A DNA stretch of 64,000 bases from Hydrogenoanaerobacterium saccharovorans (GCF_016901815.1 NZ_JACSNR010000007.1:1-64000); one strand, 5' to 3'; shown: positions 6,721-15,450, numbered from the stretch's first letter. Numbers and translations are program-made. The notes: generated by a model not told the origin, from the letters alone.

Positions 6721-6797
6721 ATCGTGGATCATCTCAGAAACTGTGATCTTAGGTGCCATAGCTAAAACCATACAAGAATCAAGGGAGGTATTTTTTT

Positions 6798-7799
6798 ATG
6801 GAACCCAAAACAGCTCAAAAATGTCCTCAACTCCTGAGAGACTTTCTCTATTACATGGAGATAATCCGTGGCTGCTCACCAAAGACAGTGACAGGCTATT
6901 ATCTGGATCTCAGCCTGTTTCTCAGGTATATCAAGGCAACTAAGGTCGAAAATCTCCAGGAATTAGATCTCAAAAAAGTGTCCATTGAAAATCTGGACAA
7001 TGCCACAATCTGCAATGTATCGCTGTCTGACATTTATGCTTTTCTGAACTATGTCACATCTGTGAGAGGAAATTCTGCTGTTACCCGGGCCAGGAAGATC
7101 GGTAGCCTGAGATCCTTCTACAAATTCATCTGCACTAAGACAACTCTGCTGCAAAAGAACCCGACTTTGGATCTTGATGTTCCCATGCATCGGCGCAGCC
7201 TACCAATATACCTCAGTCTCGATGAATCCAAAGCATTCTTACAGGCCGTCAACGACGCTCAAGATTCCCGGGATTTCTGCATCTTTACCCTCTTGCTGAA
7301 CTGCGGCATGCGGCTTTCAGAGCTGATTGGTCTCAACATGTCAGACTTCAACATGAAAGAGCGAACCCTGCGCTTACTGGGCAAAGGCAACAAAGAGCGG
7401 ATCATTTATCTGAACCACGCCTGCATAAAAGCTATTCAGGACTATATTCCTATCCGCAATCAGTTACTGATAAATCACAACATTTCATCAGAGCCTGCAT
7501 TTCTCCTTTCTGAGCGCTGTACCAGACTTTCCGGGCGCCGGGTCGAACAAATTATGAAAAAGTATCTCTCGGTTGCCGGGCTGGACAATCATGGATACAC
7601 ACCCCATAAACTGCGCCATACGGCTGCCACACTGATGTACCAATACGGAGGGACCGATATTCTCATCCTCCAACGAATTTTGGGACACTCAAATCTGTCA
7701 ACAACTGAAATCTACACCCACGCTGCTGACGATCAAGTCAAGCATGCTGCAGACAGTTCTCCCTTGGCAGATTTTGTACTTAGTTCGGGAGCAGAGTAA
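6798..7799 (+). CDS. Xer-type tyrosine recombinase carried by the accessory region
   Basis: A 333-residue site-specific recombinase with an N-terminal SAM-like core-binding domain (about 10-115) and a C-terminal catalytic domain (about 135-320). All catalytic residues are visible: Arg172, Lys196, His270, Arg273, His297 and nucleophile Tyr306 (TTEIYTH). GGGAGG lies before the ATG. It has the same length and catalytic spacing as the second Xer gene at 8613-9626, with about 60% identity judged by eye, but its base composition is much poorer in GC. It is the only plus-strand gene of the accessory block. It probably catalyses integration, excision or dimer resolution of the element. Confidence 0.92.
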   Translation: MEPKTAQKCPQLLRDFLYYMEIIRGCSPKTVTGYYLDLSLFLRYIKATKVENLQELDLKKVSIENLDNATICNVSLSDIYAFLNYVTSVRGNSAVTRARKIGSLRSFYKFICTKTTLLQKNPTLDLDVPMHRRSLPIYLSLDESKAFLQAVNDAQDSRDFCIFTLLLNCGMRLSELIGLNMSDFNMKERTLRLLGKGNKERIIYLNHACIKAIQDYIPIRNQLLINHNISSEPAFLLSERCTRLSGRRVEQIMKKYLSVAGLDNHGYTPHKLRHTAATLMYQYGGTDILILQRILGHSNLSTTEIYTHAADDQVKHAADSSPLADFVLSSGAE

Positions 7800-7808
7800 A
7801 TATCCCAT

Positions 7809-7840
7809 AAAAAAAGCGGAGGTATAACCCCCGCTTTTTT
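7809..7840 (+). terminator. Intrinsic terminator after the element recombinase
   Basis: GCGGAGG and CCCCCGC arms with one mismatch, framed by A and T runs; it can act in both directions. Confidence 0.85.
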
Positions 7841-8473
7841 CATATCGCAGCTCTATTCATCTGACAAGCAGTTATCTTTACATTTTCTCTTCCCTGGTCC
7901 ATGGATAAGAAAAATCTCTCTTGCTTAACAGGGCCATAAGCATGGAATACCGTTTTGATACAAGCAAAAAGCCTGTAAAGGCAATTTGCTACACAGATGA
8001 TAGTTAGACTTCGTAAATTAAAATTTAGCGAAATCAAGGCGAGGAGAAAATGACCATACAAGCGTCTGAATCTGTACGGATCATATATTGAGTTTCAGTA
8101 TTCATGTTGCAGCATCTGATTGCCAGTCACACATATATTATAGAGATAATCTCTGTTAATATGTTGTGCGCTGTGATTGCTTGAGCGGTCTGGTTTCAGT
8201 TTCGCACTGGCTCAGGCTTTTATCAGCAGCAGACAACGACTCACGGATTGTTCGTCTGGATTGGCTAGGACTTAATATGCTGGTCTGTACACAGGAATCA
8301 GCTGCCAAGCAGTTTCTGAAGGGCTGCGTCGTAAACAAAGCGTCAGACAGGTTTCACAACAGATTATATCCAGCACCCAGGCATACAGGCTTAGGTTATA
8401 TGGATTAGAGGGATCTGATCTGTACAGCCACTGGCTCTGACGACAGCTTTACCTGACGCCAATGGTAATTTAC
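7841..8473. other. Gene-poor interval between the accessory region and the core chromosome
   Basis: About 630 bases with only short, unconvincing ORFs on both strands and no recognisable RNA. Base composition shifts from AT-rich to chromosome-like toward its right end. This is the likely place for the element boundary, but I could not find a repeated att core. Confidence 0.6.
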
Positions 8474-8514
8474 TCCCTATTTGTTAATTTTATAACAAAT
8501 AGGGAACTTTTTTG
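8474..8514. repeat. Perfect 13-bp inverted repeat with a 6-bp centre
   Basis: Arms TCCCTATTTGTTA (8474-8486) and TAACAAATAGGGA (8493-8505) flank ATTTTA, and a T run follows on the plus strand. It lies 26 bases before the xer promoter. It fits either an AT-rich terminator or a Xer-like site, where two half-sites flank a 6-bp crossover. Confidence 0.75.
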
Positions 8515-8530
8515 CTTGCTGACCGTTTTC

Positions 8531-8559
8531 TTGAATTCGATATGGCTTTATACTATAAT
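8531..8559 (+). promoter_or_regulatory. Sigma-A promoter of the chromosomal xer gene
   Basis: TTGAAT and TATAAT are separated by exactly 17 bases, about 50 bases before the GTG start. Confidence 0.85.
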
Positions 8560-8612
8560 AAGTACAGTAACTATCAGTCACCGGATTCCAAATGCAGTCA
8601 GGAGGTTTTGCA

Positions 8613-9626
8613 GTGAAACGGGAATATGCGGAGGCCTGCCCTCCCCTGCTGAAAGATTTTCTCTACTATATGGAAACCATCCGCGGGCGCTCTCCCCGGA
8701 CTGTGGACGGCTATTTTATCGACCTGCGCACCTTCCTGCGCTATATCAAGGCGGTCAAGGTGCTGGGACTGCGGGAATTTGATCTCTCGGAGATTACCAT
8801 TGATGACCTGGATTCCTCGGTGATCTGCGGTGTGACACTGTCGGACATCTATGGCTATCTGAACTTCACCCTGACAGAGCGGGATAACTCCGCTGTGACC
8901 CGGGCCAGGAAGGTTTCCAGCATCCGCTCCTTTTATAAGTATATCACCACCAAGACAGATCTGCTGGAAGTGAGCCCTGCCAAGGAGCTGGATCTCCCGG
9001 CTATCCGGAACAGCCTTCCCAAGTTTCTCAGCCTGGAAGAGTCGCTGGATCTGCTTCAGACCGTGGCTGCTGCCCAGAATCCCCGGGATTTCTGTATGAT
9101 CACCTTCCTCATCAACTGCGGAATGCGGGTTTCAGAGCTGGTGGGCCTCAATCTCTCTGATCTCCGGAAAAAAGAAAAAACGCTCCGGCTGCTGGGAAAA
9201 GGCAACAAGGAGCGCATAATCTATGTCAACGAAGCCTGTCTTCAGGCAATGGAAGCATATGAGCCCGTCCGGGCCAAGATTCTCTCGGACCGGCATCGCA
9301 CCAATGAACCGGCGCTGTTTCTCTCAGAACGGGGCAGCCGGATCTCTGCCCGCCGGGTGGAACAGATTCTCGAAAAATATCTGGCTGCTGCCGGTTTATC
9401 CGGGCGAGGCTACTCCCCTCACAAACTGCGCCATACAGCCGCAACACTGATGTATCAGTATGGCGGCGCTGATGTCCGGGTGCTCAAGGAGATCCTTGGA
9501 CACGAGAATCTCTCCACCACCGAGATCTATACCCATGTTTCCAGCCAGCAGATCGAACGGGCCATTGACAGCTCTCCGCTGGCAAAGGTAAAGGCGCCCA
9601 AGTCCCAGGAGGATTCCAAAGAATAG
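8613..9626 (+). CDS. Chromosomal XerC/XerD-type tyrosine recombinase
   Basis: A 337-residue recombinase expected to resolve chromosome dimers at a dif site. Domain layout is the same as in the neighbour at 6798. Catalytic residues fall at identical positions: Arg172, Lys196, His270, Arg273, His297 and Tyr306. I chose the GTG at 8613 because AGGAGG precedes it by seven bases; the ATG at 8592 would place that site inside the gene. Its composition matches the chromosome, and it converges on a SpoIIM-like gene, a neighbourhood typical for xer genes of clostridia, so this is taken as the host copy. XerC and XerD cannot be told apart here. Confidence 0.93.
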   Translation: MKREYAEACPPLLKDFLYYMETIRGRSPRTVDGYFIDLRTFLRYIKAVKVLGLREFDLSEITIDDLDSSVICGVTLSDIYGYLNFTLTERDNSAVTRARKVSSIRSFYKYITTKTDLLEVSPAKELDLPAIRNSLPKFLSLEESLDLLQTVAAAQNPRDFCMITFLINCGMRVSELVGLNLSDLRKKEKTLRLLGKGNKERIIYVNEACLQAMEAYEPVRAKILSDRHRTNEPALFLSERGSRISARRVEQILEKYLAAAGLSGRGYSPHKLRHTAATLMYQYGGADVRVLKEILGHENLSTTEIYTHVSSQQIERAIDSSPLAKVKAPKSQEDSKE

Positions 9627-9627
9627 C

Positions 9628-10284
9628 CTATCCCATTCTGGAGGCAAGAAGCTGCACCCAGACACCATTTGCTGCTGCCAAAAGAACAGCGGCGCCAAGG
9701 GAACAGAAGAATTTCCGACAGTACTGACTCAGGGCAAGCGGTTCTCCGGTATTTCCGGCACAGAGGATTTTCCAGCACTGGAGGCTCAGTTTCATGGCTT
9801 CGGCTCCGAAGCGGACCCAGATCAGAGCGCAGCACAGGATAAACGGCGCCAGGAACAGCATTCCCATGAAAACAGAAATGCCATTCTGTGTGGTATATTC
9901 CAGCATGGCAGATACCGAAACACCATATCCCATCCCCTCGAACAGCAGTACCGCCGGGAACAATGGCAGTGCCAGAGCGCAGAATCCCAGCAGAAACAGC
10001 AAGGTCAGCGGGACTGCCGCCTGCCAGAATGCTGAAAGGACAGCCTGCTGCAAGGTCTGGGAAGTCCGGGCAGCCAGATGTTCGGAAAAGATGGTCAGCA
10101 TTCCGCTCTGGAGATTTTCCGGGGCCAGTTCCATGGCCTTGGTGCCCAGGAGAATGCCGAGCAGATAGCTGATTCCCAGCAGTATTGTCCAGCGGTCCGG
10201 CAGATGGGCCTGACCTCCGGATCTTCCTGTAAAAGGCTTTTTCCCACGCAGAGCACTCAGGTCAACACTGGTATACATATTCAC
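9628..10284 (-). CDS. SpoIIM-like (DUF95) integral membrane protein
   Basis: 218 residues with four or five hydrophobic segments at about 30-50, 80-105, 108-130, 135-160 and 190-212. The pattern fits the stage II sporulation protein M/DUF95 family, which acts with SpoIID and SpoIIP in peptidoglycan remodelling during engulfment. The core LFLLGFCALALPLFPAVLLFEG is characteristic. The start is taken as a GTG at 10284, six bases from AAGGACGGG; an ATG at 10278 is the alternative. The stop lies one base from the convergent xer stop. Linkage to xer agrees with clostridial gene order. Confidence 0.75.
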   Translation of the reverse strand: MNMYTSVDLSALRGKKPFTGRSGGQAHLPDRWTILLGISYLLGILLGTKAMELAPENLQSGMLTIFSEHLAARTSQTLQQAVLSAFWQAAVPLTLLFLLGFCALALPLFPAVLLFEGMGYGVSVSAMLEYTTQNGISVFMGMLFLAPFILCCALIWVRFGAEAMKLSLQCWKILCAGNTGEPLALSQYCRKFFCSLGAAVLLAAANGVWVQLLASRMG

Positions 10285-10356
10285 AGCCCGTCCTTCTTTC
10301 AGATTCTGTCTGATATATATGTGGACGGGCGCTCATTTAGTACCCCGGCTATAAGC

Positions 10357-10390
10357 AAAAAAGACCTGCGATATAAATCGCAGGTCTTTT
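10357..10390 (-). terminator. Terminator after the SCIFF maturase gene
   Basis: A perfect stem GACCTGCGAT/ATCGCAGGTC with a four-base loop, flanked by A and T runs on both sides, so possibly bidirectional. Confidence 0.9.
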
Positions 10391-10408
10391 CGTTTGTATA
10401 GGGGGATT

Positions 10409-11785
10409 TTATTCTGCCAGTGCAGCCTGGATCATAATGGCGCATTCCAGACGCTTCTTCTCCATCTCGCAGGCGAGATCGAAGGAATCCAGCACATTGC
10501 CCATATACTGCCAGTTGTTGGCGTTGCAGCCGCCGCTGCAGTAGAACTTGGCCCAGCAGTCCTGGCACTTGGGCTTGTGATATACAGTGGCCCGGGCGAA
10601 GTTATCCTTCATCTCCTTGTTGATGGAGAGATCGAATACATTGCCCATCTTCCACTCCTCATGACCAACGAACTGATGGCAGGGATATACATCACCATCG
10701 GGAGTGATGGCGACATATTCATTGCCGCAGCCGCAGCCTCTCAGGCGCTTGATGGCGCAGGGACCCTGATCCAGATCGATCATGAAGTGATAGAAGTTAA
10801 AGCCCTTGCCGGACTTCTGCTTTTCGATCATGATCTTGGACAGGCGGTCATATTCCTCGAATACCTCAGGCAGATCCTCATAGGTCAGCGCATAGGGCTG
10901 CTTGGGATCAGCTACAACCGGCTCGATGGAAATCTGATCAAAGCCCAGGGAGTTCATGTGCAGGACATCTTCGCCGAAGTCCTTATTGTACTTGGTGAAG
11001 GTGCCGCGGACATAATACTGCCAGTTTTCGGGATATTCCGAATTCTCACGCTTCCGGACCAGCTCCTGGAAGTGCGGGATAATGGCATCATAGCAGCCGC
11101 TGCCGTCCACACGGGCGCGCACGCGGTCATTGACCTCCTTGCGTCCATCGGTGGAGCAGACTACATTGTACATCTCCTTGTTGATGAAATCGATCATATC
11201 ATCATTGAGGAGCAGGCCGTTGGTAGTGATGGTAAAGCGGAACTTCTTATCGTATTCCTTCTCCTTGGAGCGGGCATACTCTACCACCTTCTTGACTACG
11301 TCAAAGTTGATGGTCGGCTCACCGCCGAAGAAGTCCACTTCCAGGTTGTGACGGCCCTGGGAATAGTGCAGCAGGTAATCGATGGCTGCCTTGCCCACTT
11401 CCTCAGTCATGAGCATACGGCCCTGGCAGTAGTCACCCTTGCCGGCGAAGCAGTATTCGCAGCGCAGGTTGCAGTCATGGGCGATATTCAGGCAGAGTGC
11501 CTTGATGGGCGAAGAAACCATCATATCTGCGAACTGGGCATAATCATCCGCACTGAACAGCTGACCCTCCTTCTTGAGGGAAACCATCTCAGCATAGGTA
11601 GAACGGATCTCCTCTTCCGACCAGCGGTCCGAGAAGGCACGGACAATCTCTTCCGGGCACTCCTCAGCCAGATCTTCCGAAACATGGTCCAGCATATTAT
11701 AGAACAGTTCATCCACTACATGCACAGCACCGCTGTTTACATCCAGTACGATATAATAGCCGTTCTGAAAATACTTATGTATCAT
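10409..11785 (-). CDS. scfB: SCIFF peptide maturase, radical SAM/SPASM enzyme
   Basis: A 458-residue enzyme that installs thioether crosslinks in the six-Cys-in-forty-five peptide encoded just upstream. A precursor-recognition region of about 90 residues leads into the radical SAM motif CNLRCEYC (Cys105, Cys109, Cys112), which binds the SAM-cleaving 4Fe-4S cluster. FFGGEP follows. The C-terminal SPASM/Twitch region has the expected Cys-rich blocks: GPC, RGCGCGN, DVYPCHQF, CQDCWAKFYCSGGC and a final Cys near the end. AAGGAG lies six bases before the ATG at 11785; the frame runs on to 11815 without support. It sits downstream of the precursor gene across a partial terminator. Confidence 0.95.
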   Translation of the reverse strand: MIHKYFQNGYYIVLDVNSGAVHVVDELFYNMLDHVSEDLAEECPEEIVRAFSDRWSEEEIRSTYAEMVSLKKEGQLFSADDYAQFADMMVSSPIKALCLNIAHDCNLRCEYCFAGKGDYCQGRMLMTEEVGKAAIDYLLHYSQGRHNLEVDFFGGEPTINFDVVKKVVEYARSKEKEYDKKFRFTITTNGLLLNDDMIDFINKEMYNVVCSTDGRKEVNDRVRARVDGSGCYDAIIPHFQELVRKRENSEYPENWQYYVRGTFTKYNKDFGEDVLHMNSLGFDQISIEPVVADPKQPYALTYEDLPEVFEEYDRLSKIMIEKQKSGKGFNFYHFMIDLDQGPCAIKRLRGCGCGNEYVAITPDGDVYPCHQFVGHEEWKMGNVFDLSINKEMKDNFARATVYHKPKCQDCWAKFYCSGGCNANNWQYMGNVLDSFDLACEMEKKRLECAIMIQAALAE

Positions 11786-11810
11786 TTTGATCTCCTTATA
11801 TTTTTTCGGG

Positions 11811-11845
11811 GACAAAAGTTAAGGGACAGAAACTGTCCCTTAACT
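11811..11845 (-). terminator. Attenuator-like hairpin between scfA and scfB
   Basis: Perfect 13-base arms AGTTAAGGGACAG (11817-11829) and their complement (11833-11845) with a three-base loop. On the minus strand only four T residues follow before G. That fits partial termination, giving more precursor than enzyme transcript. Confidence 0.8.
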
Positions 11846-11873
11846 GTAACTGCGTTCAGTTTAGATCAACCGT

Positions 11874-12020
11874 TTAGCGGTTGGGGTTCTCGCACTTCTG
11901 GTTAGCAACGGTGCAGGAAGTCTTGCAAGCAGACTGGCAGGAAGCCTGGCACTCGCCGCAGCCGCCCTTGGCGCAGCTTTCCTTGAGATTAGCCTTGTTC
12001 AGAGTCTTAACATGTGTCAT
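11874..12020 (-). CDS. scfA: SCIFF ribosomal peptide precursor
   Basis: A 48-residue peptide of the SCIFF family, a ranthipeptide-type natural product precursor found almost universally in Clostridia. The N-terminal leader MTHVKTLNKANLK is followed by a core with the expected spacing GGCGECQ, SCQSAC, KTSCTVANQ. Seven cysteines are present (16, 21, 24, 28, 32, 36, 43) rather than the usual six; the extra one is Cys16, just before the Gly-Gly. AGAGGA precedes the ATG. It forms an operon with the maturase gene and is driven by the promoter at 12063-12092. The physiological role of SCIFF is not established. Confidence 0.95.
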   Translation of the reverse strand: MTHVKTLNKANLKESCAKGGCGECQASCQSACKTSCTVANQKCENPNR

Positions 12021-12062
12021 AGTTTATATCCTCTTTTCGTTCATAGGTTTCAGTGTAGCTAA

Positions 12063-12092
12063 ATTATACCACAAAACCCATTCCTGTGTAAA
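12063..12092 (-). promoter_or_regulatory. Sigma-A promoter of scfA-scfB
   Basis: TTTACA and TATAAT on the minus strand with an 18-base spacer, about 45 bases before the scfA start. Confidence 0.75.
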
Positions 12093-12095
12093 TAG

Positions 12096-12503
12096 CTATT
12101 TCACCGGAAGGGCTGTGTTCACCCCCAAAACACCGCCAATGGCGCCGCAGAACAGGAAAATCAATCCCTTCAGCCAGACTGAGGGTCCCAGTGCCCCGCC
12201 CATTGTCAAGCATCCGGTCAGGAAGATGATCCCGAATACCATCACTCCGCAGGCGGCGCCGGTGAGCAGACCGCTGCGTCCATGGAGCTTGGCACAGAGA
12301 AATCCAGCCAGCAGACAACCGGCACCACCAGCCAGCAAAGCCAGTGGTTCCACTGCGGAATGCGGAAGATCCTGCAGGGTCAGCAGGAAGGAAAATCCAG
12401 CCAGCAGAAGCGCTACGACCGCCGCGCCGATCAAAGAACAGAGCAGCACAGGCTTGACAGGATGAGGCAGATGTTTTCCGGTAGGGTGTTTTTCAGACAT
12501 CAT
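12096..12503 (-). CDS. TIGR04086-like four-helix membrane protein
   Basis: 135 residues with four predicted membrane helices at about 18-42, 52-72, 78-100 and 108-130, several rich in Gly and Ala. The size, topology and position between yajC and the SCIFF genes match a membrane protein family (TIGR04086) often seen next to SCIFF loci. Its function is unknown; a role in export or handling of the modified peptide is only a guess from context. AGGAGG lies ten bases before the first of two adjacent ATG codons. It is not obviously in the scf operon because the scfA promoter lies between them. Confidence 0.75.
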   Translation of the reverse strand: MMSEKHPTGKHLPHPVKPVLLCSLIGAAVVALLLAGFSFLLTLQDLPHSAVEPLALLAGGAGCLLAGFLCAKLHGRSGLLTGAACGVMVFGIIFLTGCLTMGGALGPSVWLKGLIFLFCGAIGGVLGVNTALPVK

Positions 12504-12591
12504 AAAGCGACGACCTCCTGATACGATATCGGTTTCCGCTATAAAGATATTACACCGAAATGCATATCAGTACACCTTTTGAGAAATTCTC

Positions 12592-12909
12592 TTACTTTTC
12601 CTTCTCAGCGGTGGTGTTGATGTCGATGGCCCAACGGGCGATCCGCATCTTGGTACGGTCGCTGCCGGTTTCGATCATTACATAGTCGTCCTTGAGGTTT
12701 ACAACACGGCCGATAATGCCGCCGCGGGTAATAACCTCATCGCCTACTTCCAGAGCCTCACGCATCTTGGAAACTTCCTTTTCCCGCTTGTTCTGGGGAC
12801 GGATCAGGAAGAACCAGAGTACAGCGATCATTACGATCATAACGCCGAGCTGACCGAACAGATAAGTATAGCTCGAGCTGTCAGCAGTGAGCATCAGATT
12901 GGAAAACAT
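12592..12909 (-). CDS. yajC: YajC, Sec translocon accessory subunit
   Basis: A 105-residue preprotein translocase subunit. A single membrane helix lies at about residues 12-34, followed by the family signature FFLIRPQNKREKE and a small beta-rich cytoplasmic domain (EVGDEVITRGGIIGRVVNLKD). The C-terminus has the usual charged tail. I chose the ATG at 12909 because GGAGG precedes it; the longer frame to 12936 lacks support. It follows queA and tgt, the standard order of this cluster, but has its own promoter. Confidence 0.95.
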   Translation of the reverse strand: MFSNLMLTADSSSYTYLFGQLGVMIVMIAVLWFFLIRPQNKREKEVSKMREALEVGDEVITRGGIIGRVVNLKDDYVMIETGSDRTKMRIARWAIDINTTAEKEK

Positions 12910-12941
12910 AGATTTGCACCTCCAAAAAATATACAAGAAAT

Positions 12942-12970
12942 ATTATACAGAAAAAAACGGCTGCTTGCAA
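12942..12970 (-). promoter_or_regulatory. Sigma-A promoter of yajC
   Basis: TTGCAA and TATAAT with a 17-base spacer on the minus strand, in the gap between tgt and yajC. Confidence 0.85.
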
Positions 12971-13016
12971 GGGAGAACTGAAAAAATCCCCGATTTTACG
13001 CCAATTCTCTGGGCTG

Positions 13017-14147
13017 TCAGATGCGGCGGCCCAGGATCGGGACATATTTCTGATAAAATTCATCAAAGGTATCGTTGTCCAGTGCCTCCCGGATGCGTTC
13101 CATCAGGGTATTGTAGAAGTAGAGGTTGTGCATGACAGCCAGACGCATGCCCAGCATCTCCCCTGCCTTGAGCAGATGACGGATATAGGCACGGGAATGC
13201 TGCCGGCAGACCGGACAGTCACAGTGCTCATCAATGGGACGGTCATCCCGCTGATACTTGGCATTGATCAGGTTGATGACGCCATCCCAGGTGAAGATAT
13301 GACCATGGCGGGCATTCCGGCTGGGCATAACACAGTCAAAGAGATCCACGCCTCTGGCGACTGCTTCCAGAATATTGACCGGAGTGCCTACGCCCATGAG
13401 ATAGCGGATCTTGTCCACAGGCATATAGGGCTCCACTGCTTCGATGATATGGTACATCTCCTCAGCGGTTTCACCTACCGCGAGACCGCCAATGGCATAG
13501 CCGTCCAGATCCAGGTCGGCAATCTGCTTCATGTGCTCGATGCGCAGATCCTCAAAGGTCGATCCCTGATTGATGCCGAACAGCAGCTGGTTCTTGTTGA
13601 TGGTCTCCGGCAGCGAATTCAGACGCTGCATCTCCTTCTTGCAGCGCTCCAGCCAGCGGACAGTCCGGGCAATGGAGCGGGCGGTGTATTCCCGGGTGGA
13701 GGGGTTCTCGATGCACTCATCAAAGGCCATGGCAATGGTGGAAGCCAGATTGGACTGGATGCGCATGCTCTCCTCCGGCCCCATGAAGATGCGCCGTCCA
13801 TCGATATGTGACTGGAAGTAGACACCTTCCTCCTCAATCTTGCGCAGCGAGGACAGGGAGAATACCTGGAATCCGCCGCTGTCGGTGAGGATGGGACGGT
13901 CCCAGCCCATGAACTTGTGCAGGCCGCCCAGGTCCCGGATCACATCATCGCCGGGACGCAGGTGCAGATGATAGGTGTTGCAGAGCTCCACCTGACATTT
14001 GAGATCTTTGAGGTCATAGGACGAGATGCCGCCCTTGATGGCTGCCGATGTGCCGACATTCATAAAGGCCGGGGTCTGGACGGTGCCGTGAACCGTCTGG
14101 AATTCGCCGCGCCGGGCATTTCCCTGTTTCTTGATCAGTTTATACAT
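13017..14147 (-). CDS. tgt: tRNA-guanine transglycosylase
   Basis: A 376-residue enzyme that exchanges the wobble guanine of GUN-anticodon tRNAs for the queuosine precursor preQ1. The active-site loop DSGGFQVFSL near residue 90, the nucleophilic Asp region DLFDCVMPSRNARHG, and the zinc site CDCPVCRQHSRAYIRHL near the C-terminus are all present. Length is normal. It begins two bases after the queA stop and follows it on the same strand, so the two enzymes of consecutive queuosine steps are co-expressed. Confidence 0.97.
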   Translation of the reverse strand: MYKLIKKQGNARRGEFQTVHGTVQTPAFMNVGTSAAIKGGISSYDLKDLKCQVELCNTYHLHLRPGDDVIRDLGGLHKFMGWDRPILTDSGGFQVFSLSSLRKIEEEGVYFQSHIDGRRIFMGPEESMRIQSNLASTIAMAFDECIENPSTREYTARSIARTVRWLERCKKEMQRLNSLPETINKNQLLFGINQGSTFEDLRIEHMKQIADLDLDGYAIGGLAVGETAEEMYHIIEAVEPYMPVDKIRYLMGVGTPVNILEAVARGVDLFDCVMPSRNARHGHIFTWDGVINLINAKYQRDDRPIDEHCDCPVCRQHSRAYIRHLLKAGEMLGMRLAVMHNLYFYNTLMERIREALDNDTFDEFYQKYVPILGRRI

Positions 14148-14149
14148 TC

Positions 14150-15196
14150 TTACCTCCTGAGATCCGGCTGATCTGCAATGAACATTGCATCGCCGAAGCT
14201 GTAAAAGCGGAATTTCTTCTCCACAGCCTCCTTGTAGGCTGCCATGGTATGCTCATAACCTGCCAGTGCGCTCACCAGCATGATCAGGGTGCTTTCGGGC
14301 AGATGGAAGTTGGTGATCAGGCCATCCAGCACCTTGAACTTGTATCCGGGATAGATGAAGATGCTGGTATCATTGCTGCACTCATGGATGCGTCCGTTCT
14401 CATCCGCAGCGGATTCCAGAGTCCGGCAGCTGGTGGTTCCCACCGCAATGACCCGTCCGCCCTGTTCCTTGGTGCGGTTGATCTTTTCAGCAGTTTCCGG
14501 GGTGATGTAGTAGTGCTCGGAATGCATCTGGTGGTCGGTGATCTCCTCCGTCTTGACCGGACGGAAGGTGCCGAGGCCCACATGCAAGGTCACATAGGCA
14601 ATGCCCACACCCTTCTGCTCAATGCGTTCCAGCAGCTCCTTGGTGAAGTGCAGACCCGCTGTGGGAGCCGCCGCAGAACCCAGATCCTTGGAATATACAG
14701 TCTGGTAACGCTCCTTGTCCTTGAGCTCCGCTGTGATGTAGTGCGGCAGCGGCATGTTGCCGATCTCCTCCAGCAGCGAATAGAACTCCCCATCGTAGTG
14801 GAACCGCACCAGACGGTTGCCGCCCTCGGTGGTGGAGAGCACCTCTGCCTTCAGGCGTCCATCGCCGAACTCAAAGACCAGGCCTTCCCGTGCCTTCTTG
14901 CCGGGACGGACCATGACTTCCCACACATCCTTCTGTACCTGCTTGAGCAGCAGGAATTCCATGTGACCGCCGGTTCCCTCCCGGTAGCCATACAGACGTG
15001 CCGGCAGAACACGGGAATTGTTGAGCACCAGCAGATCGCCGGGATTGAGCCGGTCGATGATGTCATGGAATATGCATTCACCAGTGGCGCCGGTCTCCTT
15101 ATCCAGAAGCATGACACGGGACGCATCCCGGGGCTCAATGGGGGTCTGGGCGATCAGTTCTTCCGGCAGATCGAACCAGAAATCAGATTTTTTCAT
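14150..15196 (-). CDS. queA: S-adenosylmethionine:tRNA ribosyltransferase-isomerase
   Basis: A 348-residue enzyme that transfers and isomerises the ribosyl group of SAM onto preQ1-tRNA to give epoxyqueuosine. Hallmarks are [12 protein letters not shown] at the N-terminus, [20 protein letters not shown] in the middle, [10 protein letters not shown] and [16 protein letters not shown]. Length is normal. It is the first gene of the queA-tgt pair. No preQ1 or queuosine synthesis genes (queCDEF) lie nearby, so the cell makes or salvages the precursor elsewhere. Confidence 0.97.
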   Translation of the reverse strand: MKKSDFWFDLPEELIAQTPIEPRDASRVMLLDKETGATGECIFHDIIDRLNPGDLLVLNNSRVLPARLYGYREGTGGHMEFLLLKQVQKDVWEVMVRPGKKAREGLVFEFGDGRLKAEVLSTTEGGNRLVRFHYDGEFYSLLEEIGNMPLPHYITAELKDKERYQTVYSKDLGSAAAPTAGLHFTKELLERIEQKGVGIAYVTLHVGLGTFRPVKTEEITDHQMHSEHYYITPETAEKINRTKEQGGRVIAVGTTSCRTLESAADENGRIHECSNDTSIFIYPGYKFKVLDGLITNFHLPESTLIMLVSALAGYEHTMAAYKEAVEKKFRFYSFGDAMFIADQPDLRR

Positions 15197-15286
15197 GTTG
15201 CAGGACTCCTTAGAAAAAGTATGTATATCACACAGATACAGAATATAGTTTTTTGTTTGGCGAAATAAGAATGCTCCAAAAAAGCA

Positions 15287-15315
15287 TTGACTTTTCGGGA
15301 AACGGGTGATACTAT
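15287..15315 (+). promoter_or_regulatory. Sigma-A promoter of asd
   Basis: TTGACT and TACTAT with a 17-base spacer. The leader to the asd start is about 130 bases; I see no riboswitch fold in it. Confidence 0.7.
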
Positions 15316-15450
15316 ATCATTCAAATACAATTGTTTCCCATTCGAGGACACAATCTGGAAAAAGAATGAACCCAATCTATTTCATTATAGAACAACCGGG
15401 GCCTCTTTTCAATAAAATCTTGCCTGATTCGGCTGAAAGGACTGATTTCT

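Noticed and set aside
6580-6765. A 61-codon Phe/Ile-rich ORF before the element recombinase
   Set aside because: AT-rich low complexity, no ribosome binding site, and it overlaps the inverted repeat.
7840-8408. Small ORFs in the boundary interval, considered as transposase remnants
   Set aside because: No motif, no terminal repeats and no ribosome sites were found; they look like chance frames.
10394-11905. A 503-codon plus-strand frame opposite scfB
   Set aside because: It is opposite a clear radical SAM enzyme and has no motif of its own.
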